Counted from the stretch's first letter, positions 15,676 to 24,030 are shown. The stretch: DNA of 28,029 nucleotides from JACRBK01 sp964427955 (GCA_964427955.1 CAYRWY010000024.1:1-28029), one strand, 5' to 3'. A program made the numbers and translations. The notes: generated by a model not told the origin, from the sequence alone.

Positions 15676-18600
15676 TTAGTAGGGGTAATCCGGATCGGCG
15701 CGCAGCGTGCATTCGTGATGAGCCGCGTAGTATTCGGATGATCCTGGCGAGAGATCGGGGGAAAGTTGGGCGGCACAGCCCAGGTAAGCTTCAGCCTTGA
15801 TCTGGCCGTCGGCCAGGACGTCTTCGAGTGGCTGATCGTCCAGCACGTAGGCGTCGAAGGCGGCCTGAAGCCAGTATTTGAGGTAGGAAACCTCGGTATT
15901 TTCCCCTGAAAAAGCGGTGCGAGAGGCCAGGGTGCCCGGTGTGCGCAGCAGGGTGTCGATTTGCTGGTAGACCTCTACCGCGCTGTTACCCTGCGCGGCG
16001 CTCAGCCGGGGATCAGCGATCCCGGACGACCGGGCGGGCATCGCGCTGAACAGATCAGGGTTGGCGGAAAGGGTCGCAATCCAGCGGTAGCAGGCTTCGG
16101 GATTGGCCGCCTGCTGGCTGATGTAGGCCGCTCCCACGCCGAAGCTGACCGGGGCGACCTCCCCGGTGGGGTAGAACACGTAGTTCCACTCGCCTTCAGC
16201 AGCGCCACCCCCCATGATGGGATCGATATAGACCGTCGTCAGCAGCGGAGACAGGGACGCGTTGAGCACGTTTTCCGGATCGACCTGGGACCGGTAACTG
16301 ATGTAACCCTTGCGAACCAGGTCAAGCACGCTGCGCACCGCTTCGACATTCTGCGGGGCAGTAAAGTCAACCGTAGGCGGCGTAGAGCGGAAATCGATGG
16401 GCAGCCCGCCAAAGGCTTCGATGAGAATGAACAAGTGCTCAGGGATACCAAAATTCGTGTTCATGACCGCTTCTCCGGTCGCGGCATGGGCAGCTTCGAG
16501 TGTGGCGACGAAATCGCTGGTGGTCCAGCCGTTGGTCGGCAGCGGGAGGCCCGCCTGCTCGAACCCGGTCACGTTGTAACTCAACGCCTGCGGCTGGAGG
16601 CTCAGCGGATAGCCGAAAGTTTGATCTCCCTGGCGGACCCGATCCAACGCGCCAGGCAAGAAATCGTCAGGATCGAAGGCCGGATCGCTGGCCATCAAGG
16701 GGTCCAGACTCAACAGACCGACCGTGTCCGTAGGCATTGTGGGGACGTAGAAACAGTCGAAATCAGCGGCGTAATCGACAGGAGTATTGTTGACCCAGCC
16801 CATCGTCGCCGTCAGATCAACGTACCCAATATCAGGATCGTTCGCCGCAAAATCGGCCATCACCTGGTCCCAGCGGTCCTGGGTGGGCAGCGGTTGGATG
16901 AAGGATTGCAGGCCAAAATGCAGTACCGTTTTCCCTGCGGGCACTTCGACGACGACCGGCACGGGAATCGAGAGGGTGAAGGTACCCTGGTGCGCCAACG
17001 CCGTCGAGCGATCCGCCACTGCCTGTTCCTGCGCCTGTTCCAGGGCCTCCATGCCATTCGCGTCACCGATCATGAGCCGGACCGCCAGCGACACGTAGTC
17101 CAGGTAAGGCGGCTCCGAAGAGGGCACCGCCCCCGCCGCCAGGTCTTCGAACACCGGTTGAAGCTCGGCGGTATAGTAATTGGCTGCCGATTGGAACAGG
17201 TCGCGCCGGGCCGGAGCCATCGAACTGCCATACATCGCGTAGCTCTCAGGCCGGGTCGTCAGATATTTGGCCAGCTCATACGCCGCTTCGGGATGCTGGG
17301 TGCCCGCGCTGAGGGCAACGCCACCGACATAGCTGACGGCAGCTCTTCCGCCGGGCAGCGGGCCGATGACACGCCCGTCCTGCGGCGTGAAGTAGTCCAG
17401 CGGGGCGATTTGCAGCGGCACGGCGGCGTCCCAGGCCTCCTCCATAGAGCCGGTCTGGGAAAAATCGGGGCCAATCAGCCCGGCTTGAGCGAACTCCGCC
17501 CACTTTTCGACCTGCGCCGCCAGTTCCGGGTTGTTGAACTGGGGCACGCCAGCCTCGACCGTCCAGGTGGTGTTGTAACCCAACAGCGCCTCGAAAGCGT
17601 TGAACGAACCAATCATCGCCAGCCCGAAGTGCTCGTCCGTCTTCAACACGCGCGCGGCGTTGATCAGGTCGTCCAGCGTCCAGCTTTCGGAGGGATACGC
17701 CAACCCGGCGGCATCAAACGCTGCCGGATCGTAATTCATCGCGGCCAGATTCCAATAGAGGGGCAGCCCCCACTGCTGGCCGTCCCATTGGAACGACTGC
17801 AAGGCCGCCGGAAAAAAGTCTTCGCTCAGGGGGGCATCGACGCTGGTCAAGGGCGTCAGGTCCAGGAAGTAGCCGGGAAGCGTCGCGGCAGGGCCGAATT
17901 GGGGAGGATTGACCAACAACACGTCCCCCGAACTGGCATACGCTTCCACCTGCGTGTAATACTCGTCGGTGTAGCGTGTTGCGGTGATCTCCTGTTCCAC
18001 CGGGTTGAGAATCACTTGAAGGTCAGGATGCGCCGCTTCAAAATCGTCGAACACCACATCGTTCAGGAAGCCCGCGACGTACCCTGGCACGCCGACCAGC
18101 AGGCTCGTTTTCGCCTGGCTGGCGCGTGCGTGATGGTAGGAAGACAGTCCAGGGGTGAGGGTGGACAACGGCAGCGTGATCAGCGAGACGTAGCTGAACA
18201 TCACCGTCAGGCCGCGCATCCACGACAACGAACGGCGACTGCGGGACGGATTCAAGATGCTCCGCACGCGCAGGGCGAGTTCCGACGTGCGGCTGAGGGC
18301 TTTGGTGCTGTTGGGAAAGCGCAGCATCGCCCGCGCCATATCGACCAGGTGACCGGCATATTCGGTCCCGGACGTGCCCAGGCTCAAGACCCGGTCATCA
18401 CAGGCCCGCTCACACTCAATCGACAGGCGGCGCAGCGTCCACCAGATCAGTGGATTGAACCAGTTGAGCGCACAGCTTAGCAGCCCGATCCACTGCGTCA
18501 AGGTATCGCGCCGTTGGATATGGACCAGTTCGTGCGTCAAGACCACCCGGCGGCGCTGGGGGGTCCACCGCGGCGCATCGACCGGGAGCACCACGACCGG

Positions 18601-19254
18601 ACGCCAGACGCCCCAGGTCATGGGCAGCACGACCCGCTGCGAAAGGAGCAGGTGCACGGGCCGTTTCAAGCCCATTGACGCGGACACGTCCCGCAGCACG
18701 CGGTCCCATTCAGCCCCGGTCAGGCGGGCACTCTGGCGCGCCAGCCGGAACAGCACGATCTGCTCGCGCAGCCAATAGCCCAGGCAGAGCAGAACCCCGG
18801 CTCCCCACACGATTAGCGCGAACTGTGTGCCCCTGACCTGAAGGGATACTGCGGATGGTGCGGGAGCAGGATCTGCCGGGTTGGCGGGCAGGTGGAGCAG
18901 CGAATCGGCGGCGGTTGGCGACGGAGCGTCCCATGCTGGAACATTCACGTCCGCCTGATCCACCGCCGGCACCGGGGACAGCGGGGTGTCCGGAGCCGGG
19001 CGCAGCGAAAAGTAGGGCACCGGCGCGCTGGCGGGCGCCCGATCCGGCTGCGCCAGCGACGACATCGACCAGTTGGGACTGACCAACAGCCAGAACGGCA
19101 TGACCAGCGCCGCCGAGAGCGTGAGCAGCCACATCCAGTGATGGAGGGCAGCAGGCGCGCGTCGTAGTACCAGGGACAGCCCATACGTAGCGGCAATCAG
19201 CACTGTCCCCCGCAGCGCTGCTTCGACCATCAGCTTCAAGATAGATTCGGGCAT
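15676..19254 (-). CDS. BlaR1-like M56 metalloprotease fused to two solute-binding domains (putative transmembrane sensor)
   Basis: A 1192-residue fusion. Residues 1-370 are a BlaR1/MecR1-type M56 unit. Helices lie at about 14-32 and 38-57, then a Pro/Ala-rich loop (60-140), a helix at 145-163, the zinc-protease motif HELVH at 241-245 with the probable third ligand Glu282 in ECERACD, and a last helix at 348-367. BlaR1 normally continues into a penicillin-binding sensor. Here two ABC-type family-1 solute-binding domains follow: about 382-700 (DDFEAAHPDLQVILNP, WNLAAMNYDPAAFDAAGL) and about 770-1145 (LQPQALSYNVTGFEQAGLPLP). The upstream BlaI-type gene overlaps by 1 bp (TAATG). Inference: ligand binding outside activates the protease, which inactivates the repressor. 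The ligand could be a sugar or oligosaccharide, judging only from the binding-domain type. Confidence 0.88.
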   Translation of the reverse strand: MPESILKLMVEAALRGTVLIAATYGLSLVLRRAPAALHHWMWLLTLSAALVMPFWLLVSPNWSMSSLAQPDRAPASAPVPYFSLRPAPDTPLSPVPAVDQADVNVPAWDAPSPTAADSLLHLPANPADPAPAPSAVSLQVRGTQFALIVWGAGVLLCLGYWLREQIVLFRLARQSARLTGAEWDRVLRDVSASMGLKRPVHLLLSQRVVLPMTWGVWRPVVVLPVDAPRWTPQRRRVVLTHELVHIQRRDTLTQWIGLLSCALNWFNPLIWWTLRRLSIECERACDDRVLSLGTSGTEYAGHLVDMARAMLRFPNSTKALSRTSELALRVRSILNPSRSRRSLSWMRGLTVMFSYVSLITLPLSTLTPGLSSYHHARASQAKTSLLVGVPGYVAGFLNDVVFDDFEAAHPDLQVILNPVEQEITATRYTDEYYTQVEAYASSGDVLLVNPPQFGPAATLPGYFLDLTPLTSVDAPLSEDFFPAALQSFQWDGQQWGLPLYWNLAAMNYDPAAFDAAGLAYPSESWTLDDLINAARVLKTDEHFGLAMIGSFNAFEALLGYNTTWTVEAGVPQFNNPELAAQVEKWAEFAQAGLIGPDFSQTGSMEEAWDAAVPLQIAPLDYFTPQDGRVIGPLPGGRAAVSYVGGVALSAGTQHPEAAYELAKYLTTRPESYAMYGSSMAPARRDLFQSAANYYTAELQPVFEDLAAGAVPSSEPPYLDYVSLAVRLMIGDANGMEALEQAQEQAVADRSTALAHQGTFTLSIPVPVVVEVPAGKTVLHFGLQSFIQPLPTQDRWDQVMADFAANDPDIGYVDLTATMGWVNNTPVDYAADFDCFYVPTMPTDTVGLLSLDPLMASDPAFDPDDFLPGALDRVRQGDQTFGYPLSLQPQALSYNVTGFEQAGLPLPTNGWTTSDFVATLEAAHAATGEAVMNTNFGIPEHLFILIEAFGGLPIDFRSTPPTVDFTAPQNVEAVRSVLDLVRKGYISYRSQVDPENVLNASLSPLLTTVYIDPIMGGGAAEGEWNYVFYPTGEVAPVSFGVGAAYISQQAANPEACYRWIATLSANPDLFSAMPARSSGIADPRLSAAQGNSAVEVYQQIDTLLRTPGTLASRTAFSGENTEVSYLKYWLQAAFDAYVLDDQPLEDVLADGQIKAEAYLGCAAQLSPDLSPGSSEYYAAHHECTLRADPDYPY

Positions 19255-19640
19255 TACTCTTTATCCTCTTTTTTAGCCTGTTCGATAAGCTGAGAAAGTT
19301 CGTCCAGTTCTTCTTCCGTGAGATCGGCGGTGGACAGCAGCGCGGCGACGGCACGCGGCGCAGAACCGCCAAAGAAGGTTTTGAGCAGGTGCGAGATCGC
19401 CGACTGTTCGGCTTTTTCCGCCGGAATGATCGGCGTGTAAATGAATTTGCCTGCTTTGACGTGATGGGTCAGGAATCCTTTCTCTTCCAGGATGCGCAGC
19501 AGCACCCGTACCGACGAGTTGCTCGGCGCGTCGGGAAGTTGTTCTTGAATCTGAACCGCCGTCGCTTCGCCCAGTTCGTAGACGACATCCATGATCTGGT
19601 TTTCGCGGCGGCTGAGGCGGTTCTTCATAGGACTTGCCAT
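19254..19640 (-). CDS. BlaI/MecI-family transcriptional repressor
   Basis: A 128-residue repressor with the BlaI winged helix: LSRRENQIMDVVYELGEATAVQIQEQL, then SNSSVRVLLRILEEKGFLTHHVKAGKFIYTPI. A C-terminal dimerisation/cleavage region follows (AEQSAISHLLKTFFGGS ... LTEEELDELSQLIEQAKK). Family members bind DNA as dimers and are removed by cleavage triggered by the partner M56 protease. That partner is encoded immediately downstream and overlaps by 1 bp. ATG 19640 is chosen because GGAGAG lies 6-8 nt upstream; the open frame reaches 19694, but that lies upstream of the predicted transcription start near 19688. It is likely autoregulated through the dyad at 19671-19688. Confidence 0.92.
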   Translation of the reverse strand: MASPMKNRLSRRENQIMDVVYELGEATAVQIQEQLPDAPSNSSVRVLLRILEEKGFLTHHVKAGKFIYTPIIPAEKAEQSAISHLLKTFFGGSAPRAVAALLSTADLTEEELDELSQLIEQAKKEDKE

Positions 19641-19670
19641 CTTGTTCTCTCCACGTACGGTTGGGGCCCC

Positions 19671-19688
19671 ATGCGAAAAATTTCGCAC
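19671..19688 (+). promoter_or_regulatory. BlaI-like operator candidate A
   Basis: ATGCGAAAAATTTCGCAC has 7-bp arms TGCGAAA/TTTCGCA around AA. It covers the predicted transcription start of the repressor-sensor operon, placing a bound repressor at about +1 to +18. It is one of three related 18-bp sites in this divergent region. Confidence 0.65.
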
Positions 19689-19694
19689 TATCAC

Positions 19695-19723
19695 ACTATA
19701 GCCACAAACCAGTCCGGAGTCAA
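19695..19723 (-). promoter_or_regulatory. Promoter of the BlaI-BlaR1-like operon
   Basis: Read on the - strand: TTGACT (19723-19718), a 17-bp spacer and TATAGT (19700-19695). Both boxes match five of six consensus positions. Predicted start near 19688, with a leader of about 48 nt. Confidence 0.75.
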
Positions 19724-19729
19724 TAGGAA

Positions 19730-19747
19730 GTGCGAAATTTTTAACAT
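19730..19747 (-). promoter_or_regulatory. BlaI-like operator candidate B
   Basis: On the - strand it reads ATGTTAAAAATTTCGCAC, differing from site A at only two positions. It lies midway between the two divergent -35 boxes (19723 and 19753), so one bound dimer could block both promoters. Confidence 0.6.
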
Positions 19748-19752
19748 TTCGC

Positions 19753-19782
19753 TTGACACTGATTGTCGATCAGGGTTACACT
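19753..19782 (+). promoter_or_regulatory. Promoter of the divergent winged-helix regulator
   Basis: A perfect TTGACA (19753-19758), an 18-bp spacer and TACACT (19777-19782). Predicted start near 19789, inside operator candidate C, with a leader of about 65 nt to the ATG at 19855. Confidence 0.68.
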
Positions 19783-19786
19783 CTTG

Positions 19787-19804
19787 ATGTTAAATTTTTC
19801 ACAC
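19787..19804 (+). promoter_or_regulatory. BlaI-like operator candidate C
   Basis: ATGTTAAATTTTTCACAC resembles sites A and B and covers the predicted start of the + strand transcript. The centres of A, B and C are 59 and 57 bp apart, an almost even spacing. Confidence 0.55.
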
Positions 19805-19854
19805 CACTGGATCGTTAGCGACTTGAGGGGGACATTGTTATCAGCGAGGAAGGT

Positions 19855-20568
19855 ATGAGAGCACAGTTGTTGATCTTGAGTGAGGAAACGCGCGGGCAAA
19901 CGCTGCGCGCCGGACTCGAAAAAACGGGGTTTTATGCCGCCGTTCGAGACACCATTCTCGCCGGGCTAGACTTCGTCCGCGATGCTTACCCGGACCTGGT
20001 GATCCTGGGTTCTCCGCTGCGGGATGGGTCGGTCGTCGAAGCCTGCCGCCGACTACGCCAGTCCCGGTCGTATGCGCCGATCATCGTCTTCGTCGAGCAG
20101 GCGGACGACTACGACCGCATCCTCGCCCTAGAGATCGGCGCTGACGACTACGTCGCCGAGACGGCCAACCTGCGTGAGTTGGTCGCGCGCATCCGGGCCC
20201 AGCTCCGGCGCGCCTACGAATTCTCGACGCCGGAGACGGAAGTGATCCGCCTGGGCGACCTGGTGATCGACTGCACCCGCGGCCAGGCGTTTCGCAACCG
20301 GCGCTCGCTCGACCTGACCCCCATCGAGTTTCGGCTGCTGGTCCTGCTGATCCGGCACAGCGGCCAGGTGCTGTCCCGCGCCCAGATTCTCAGCCAGGTG
20401 TGGGGCTACGAATTGCAGCCTTACGACGAGCAGATCGTCAACGTTCATATCTGCCGTCTGCGGCGCAAAGTGGAGTCCAACTGGTCCCAGCCCGCCTTGA
20501 TCCAGACGGTGCCGGGATTCGGCTATCGCCTGGCCGGAAACCTGGAAGCCGTCCACGCCCGCGGCTAA
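19855..20568 (+). CDS. OmpR-family winged-helix regulator with degenerate receiver
   Basis: A 237-residue protein. The N-terminal receiver fold (about 1-120) retains the typical framework (DAYPDLVILGSPLRDG; ALEIGADDYVAETANLRELVARIRAQLRR). The phosphoacceptor Asp is replaced by Gly52, the switch Thr/Ser by Val80 and the Lys by Glu102, and the N-terminal acidic pair reads SEE. The C-terminal OmpR/PhoB winged helix (about 130-232) is intact: LDLTPIEFRLLVLLIRHSGQVLSRAQIL, IVNVHICRLRRKVE and the wing IQTVPGFGYRL. Phosphorylation seems impossible, and no histidine kinase gene is nearby. GAGGAAGG precedes the ATG. Its promoter is flanked by BlaI-like operators, so it is probably controlled at expression level and acts as a constitutive DNA-binding protein. 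Confidence 0.88.
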   Translation: MRAQLLILSEETRGQTLRAGLEKTGFYAAVRDTILAGLDFVRDAYPDLVILGSPLRDGSVVEACRRLRQSRSYAPIIVFVEQADDYDRILALEIGADDYVAETANLRELVARIRAQLRRAYEFSTPETEVIRLGDLVIDCTRGQAFRNRRSLDLTPIEFRLLVLLIRHSGQVLSRAQILSQVWGYELQPYDEQIVNVHICRLRRKVESNWSQPALIQTVPGFGYRLAGNLEAVHARG

Positions 20569-20610
20569 TCCCGGCCAGCTCTCCGTAACCAACCTCGATC
20601 ACTCCCACCG

Positions 20611-20638
20611 AGCGATGGTCTTTCGTCCGACCATCGCT
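20611..20638 (+). terminator. Hairpin after the winged-helix regulator, possible terminator
   Basis: AGCGATGGTC (20611-20620) and GACCATCGCT (20629-20638) form a perfect 10-bp stem with an 8-nt loop. The following TGTTGACATTTT is only moderately T-rich, so termination may be weak and some read-through into the next regulator is possible. Confidence 0.5.
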
Positions 20639-20741
20639 TGTTGACATTTTCATGACACCAGCACCCGGCAATCGATTACTCTCAATCGGCGCATTTATGC
20701 TAATATTTGTAGGTGCTTTTCCGGCTTGTAAATATATAGAA

Positions 20742-20753
20742 CCTGTATACAGG
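20742..20753. promoter_or_regulatory. 12-bp palindrome upstream of the BTAD regulator promoter
   Basis: CCTGTATACAGG is a perfect palindrome, 11 bp upstream of the predicted -35 box at 20764. It is a candidate operator or activator site for the large regulator gene. Confidence 0.35.
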
Positions 20754-20763
20754 GTGAAAAAAC

Positions 20764-20792
20764 TTGTCAAAATAACAACTTGCACCTATCGT
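20764..20792 (+). promoter_or_regulatory. Promoter of the large BTAD regulator
   Basis: TTGTCA (20764-20769), a 17-bp spacer and TATCGT (20787-20792). The predicted start is near 20799, about 30 nt before the ATG. A competing extended -10 (TGC-TAATAT, 20698-20706) lies further upstream in the AT-rich intergenic stretch. Confidence 0.5.
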
Positions 20793-20828
20793 ATTGCATG
20801 ATCAGGTTTTGCGTTTGAGACTTGCGAA

Positions 20829-23800
20829 ATGCTAACCGAAACTGCGCCACATAACACCCAAATCCCCTACGTCTCGGGCGTCATCGAACGCCCGCGGCTG
20901 TTGGCGCAAATTCAGACCGCATCCATCCACAAGCTGATTCTGATCTGCGCCCCTCCGGGCTTCGGCAAAACCACCATTGCCGCCCAGTTTGCCCATCACG
21001 CCACCATGCCGGTCGCCTGGCACACCCTGGAAGACCGGGAGCGTGACATCCCCAACCTCTACCGCCGCATGATGTCCATCCTCGAAGAATGTGTCCCCGG
21101 CATTCATCCCACACCCGCCGGGCAGATCTACACTTCGACCGAACGCGCGGCCATGATCACCGATTATCTGCGGGCCAATACGCCCAGCGGAATCATCTAT
21201 ATTCTCGACGACATCCATCTGCTGGCGGGATCTCCCCCGGCAGAAGCCTTCTTGCAGACGCTGGTCGAGCTGCTGCCGCCGAACTGCCACCTGATTCTGA
21301 TCGGGCGCATCCTGCCAAACCTGCCGCTGACGGAAATGATTGCCCGCCGCGAGGTGGTCGCATTCGGCCAGGACGCCCTGCGCTTCACACCCGACGAGAT
21401 CTCGAAACTGGCTTCGGAAACCACCGGCACCACGCTGTCCAAGGCGGAACTCGATAAGCTGGCTTCGCGCCTGGAAGGCTGGCCCGCCGGGACCGTGTTG
21501 GCCCTGAACCCGCTGCCGACGGATCTCGAACAGATGATGCTCAGCGGGGGACGCGGACCGGAAGCCCTGTTCAACGCCCTGGCCCGCTCCATGCTCGATC
21601 TCCAACCGCCCGGCCTGCGCGATTTTCTGCTGGCGTCGTCCACGTTCTCCCGGATGACGCCCGAACTCTGCTCGACGGTGCTGGAACTGCCCGACAGCCT
21701 GCACTGGCTGCGCGAGGCCCAACACCGCAACCTGTTCCTCTCGACTACATCGGGCGGATTGGTCTACCACCGGCTGTTTCGCAACTTTCTTCAAAACCAG
21801 CTCCGCAGTGATAATGCGCCGGTCTTTACCAGCCTGCACGCCAAAGCCGCGCGTTGGCTGGAAGAACACGACCGGCTGGACGACAGCTTCGATCATTACA
21901 TGATCGCCGGAATGATCGAACGTGCCATGACCATTGCCGAACGTGTGGCCGATGCCTTTTTCGCCCAGGGGCATGTGGAAACCCTGCTCGAATGGCACAT
22001 GCGGCTGCGCGATCTCGAACTTACGACCCCCCGGCTGCTCTACAACTGCGCCCGTATCTACACCGACCGCTATAACTACGAGGAAGCCGACGAGGCACTC
22101 AACGAGGCCGAACGGGGCTTTCGCGAGATCGACGACGAAAACGGCGTCGCGAACGTCCAGTTGCAGCGCGCGTTCATCCTGTTGCAGCAAGGCCGCTTCC
22201 GGAACGCCATTGCGGAGGCGGCGACCTTCATGGGCGACCCGCGGGATGCCAAGAGCCTGCGCGGTCGGGCGCTGAATATCGTCGGCGTGGCCCACATCCA
22301 CCTGGGCGAAGTGCGAGCGGCGGTCGATTACCTGGAACAGGCCCTGCGCATTTACCGGATCGACAAAGACGCGCACGCGCTGGCCAACCTGCTGCAAGAC
22401 CTGGGCGTGGCCTATTCGCGGCAGGGGCGGCTGAGCGATGCCAGCGCCTGCTTGCAGGAGGTGGTCGCCCTGCGGCGATCCCTGGGCAGCCCCGGCACCG
22501 TCGCCGCCGCCCTGAACAACCTGGGCTACTACTATCACCTGGGCAACAACTACGAACAGGCCCTCTCGACTTTTCAGGAAGGGCTGGGCATCGTGGCTGC
22601 CGTGCCCAACAAGCGTGTCGAAAGCGCGCTGCTGTGGAGCATGGGCGACGTCCGGCGCGATCAGGGCGCCTTCCAGGAATCGATCCGGCTGTATAACCGG
22701 GCCCTGGGCCTGGTCGGCAACAGCGAGCCCAACCAGCGCTGCGGCGTGCTCATCAGCTCGGCCACCCTGCGGCGCTGGGAAAACAACCACCAGGAAGCGG
22801 CCTCGCTGGCTGAACGGGGGCTGGCCCTGGCCGAAACGCACGAAATTGCCCTGATGGTTGCCAGCGCCAAAGCGGCCCTGTGGGCGGCCCGCGGGCACAT
22901 GGGCGAAGCCGCCGCCGCGCAGACCCAACTGGAAGCCGTCATCGACGATCTGCGCGCTCAAGGGGCGCGGCTGAAACTGGTGTGGGTGTACGCCTTGAGC
23001 GCTCACCTCGCCCTGCTGCTGTCGGACCGGCGCGGGGCGGATGAGTACATCGATCTCGCGCTCTCAGAGGCCCGCCAGGGGGGCAGCGCCCAATCCCTGG
23101 TCGCCGAGATCGAGCATTCACCGCTGCTGAAGTTCCACATCGTGACGCATCCGGACAAATATCGCGAACTGCTCATGATGTTGAAAAAGCTCCAGGGCGT
23201 CCAGGAAACGATCACCCACGCCGACATTGGCACGCCCAAGACCTACAGCGTGCGGATCATGACGCTGGGCATCGAGCGCATCGAATGTGACGGCACCCCG
23301 ATCACCCCGACGGAATGGCGTTCCAGCGCCGCTCGCGAGCTGTTTCTCTACCTGCTGTTCAACGGACCGGAAAGCCGCGAACGGTTGAGCCTGGCCTTCT
23401 GGCCGGACAGCCCCACCAAACAGGTGCGCTCGATTTTCCACACCACCCTGTACCGTGCCCGCCAGGCGTTGGGCGAAAACGCGATCCTGTTTCAGGACGG
23501 CGTGTACTTCATTTCGCCCGAACTCAACCTGTGGTGTGACGCGCTGGAGTTGGAGAACTTCACCCGGCAGGCGCGTCTGCTGCCGCTGCGCGACGCCCGC
23601 ACCGAAAATCTGTGGCGCAAAGCCATCAATCTCTATCACGGCGACTTTCTGCCCGGCTGGGATGTCGATTGGGCGCTGTACCGCCGCCAAAGCCTGCTGG
23701 AAGCGTACCTGGAAGCACTGATGGGCGCGGGGCACTGCGCGCGGGCGCGGCAGGACTTCCGCGACGCGATCACATCGTTCCGGCGCGCGCTCGACATGGA

Positions 23801-23969
23801 CCCCTTTCTGGAAGATGCCCACCGGGCCATCATGCAATGTTTTGCCGATCTGGGCGAAAAGCACCAGGTTTTGGCCCACTTCCAGCGAATGCAGGATCTG
23901 TTTCAAGAAGAACTGGGCCTGGACCCCTCCGAAGAAACTTTGGAGCTGGCTGACGAACTGCTGAAGTAA
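20829..23969 (+). CDS. Large MalT-like NTPase/TPR regulator with C-terminal winged helix and BTAD domain
   Basis: A 1046-residue transcriptional regulator. It has an N-terminal STAND-type P-loop ATPase (Walker A PPGFGKTT at residues 42-49; Walker B IIYILDDIH near 120-129). A helical linker follows, then tetratricopeptide repeats (about 390-760; for example VAAALNNLGYYYHLGNNYEQALSTF). Next come an OmpR-like winged helix (about 805-895, WRSSAARELFLYLLFNGPESRERL) and a BTAD helical domain (about 900-1046, ending LGLDPSEETLELADELL). This is the SARP/AfsR-like architecture with the DNA-binding part moved to the C terminus. Such proteins switch on with ATP and an inducer. The target genes are unknown; nearby candidates are the small-peptide genes at 24128. 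The ribosome-binding site is weak (GAGACTT). Confidence 0.9.
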   Translation: MLTETAPHNTQIPYVSGVIERPRLLAQIQTASIHKLILICAPPGFGKTTIAAQFAHHATMPVAWHTLEDRERDIPNLYRRMMSILEECVPGIHPTPAGQIYTSTERAAMITDYLRANTPSGIIYILDDIHLLAGSPPAEAFLQTLVELLPPNCHLILIGRILPNLPLTEMIARREVVAFGQDALRFTPDEISKLASETTGTTLSKAELDKLASRLEGWPAGTVLALNPLPTDLEQMMLSGGRGPEALFNALARSMLDLQPPGLRDFLLASSTFSRMTPELCSTVLELPDSLHWLREAQHRNLFLSTTSGGLVYHRLFRNFLQNQLRSDNAPVFTSLHAKAARWLEEHDRLDDSFDHYMIAGMIERAMTIAERVADAFFAQGHVETLLEWHMRLRDLELTTPRLLYNCARIYTDRYNYEEADEALNEAERGFREIDDENGVANVQLQRAFILLQQGRFRNAIAEAATFMGDPRDAKSLRGRALNIVGVAHIHLGEVRAAVDYLEQALRIYRIDKDAHALANLLQDLGVAYSRQGRLSDASACLQEVVALRRSLGSPGTVAAALNNLGYYYHLGNNYEQALSTFQEGLGIVAAVPNKRVESALLWSMGDVRRDQGAFQESIRLYNRALGLVGNSEPNQRCGVLISSATLRRWENNHQEAASLAERGLALAETHEIALMVASAKAALWAARGHMGEAAAAQTQLEAVIDDLRAQGARLKLVWVYALSAHLALLLSDRRGADEYIDLALSEARQGGSAQSLVAEIEHSPLLKFHIVTHPDKYRELLMMLKKLQGVQETITHADIGTPKTYSVRIMTLGIERIECDGTPITPTEWRSSAARELFLYLLFNGPESRERLSLAFWPDSPTKQVRSIFHTTLYRARQALGENAILFQDGVYFISPELNLWCDALELENFTRQARLLPLRDARTENLWRKAINLYHGDFLPGWDVDWALYRRQSLLEAYLEALMGAGHCARARQDFRDAITSFRRALDMDPFLEDAHRAIMQCFADLGEKHQVLAHFQRMQDLFQEELGLDPSEETLELADELLK

Positions 23970-23996
23970 TTCGGGCTGTTTTTCCCTTGATTTTGG

Positions 23997-24030
23997 GGAC
24001 CGTTCTCTCGTGGAACGGTCCTCTTTTTTT
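23997..24030 (+). terminator. Terminator after the BTAD regulator
   Basis: GGACCGTTC (23997-24005) and GAACGGTCC (24013-24021) form a perfect 9-bp stem with a 7-nt loop, followed by TCTTTTTTT. It starts 27 bp after the stop codon. Confidence 0.85.

Noticed and set aside
15961..18480. 839-codon + strand frame opposite the M56 sensor gene
   Set aside because: Low-complexity Arg/Gly/Gln/His composition with no motif, while the - strand frame has coherent protease and binding-protein domains.
16500..19254. Possible antibiotic (beta-lactam) resistance function of the BlaI/BlaR1-like pair
   Set aside because: There is no penicillin-binding sensor domain and no beta-lactamase gene in the window; the sensor consists of solute-binding domains.
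19641..19694. Longer start of the BlaI-like gene at 19694
   Set aside because: It would begin upstream of the predicted transcription start and inside the operator; GGAGAG serves the ATG at 19640.
20832..23006. 724-codon - strand frame opposite the BTAD regulator
   Set aside because: Antisense shadow; the + strand frame carries the Walker motifs, TPRs and BTAD domain.
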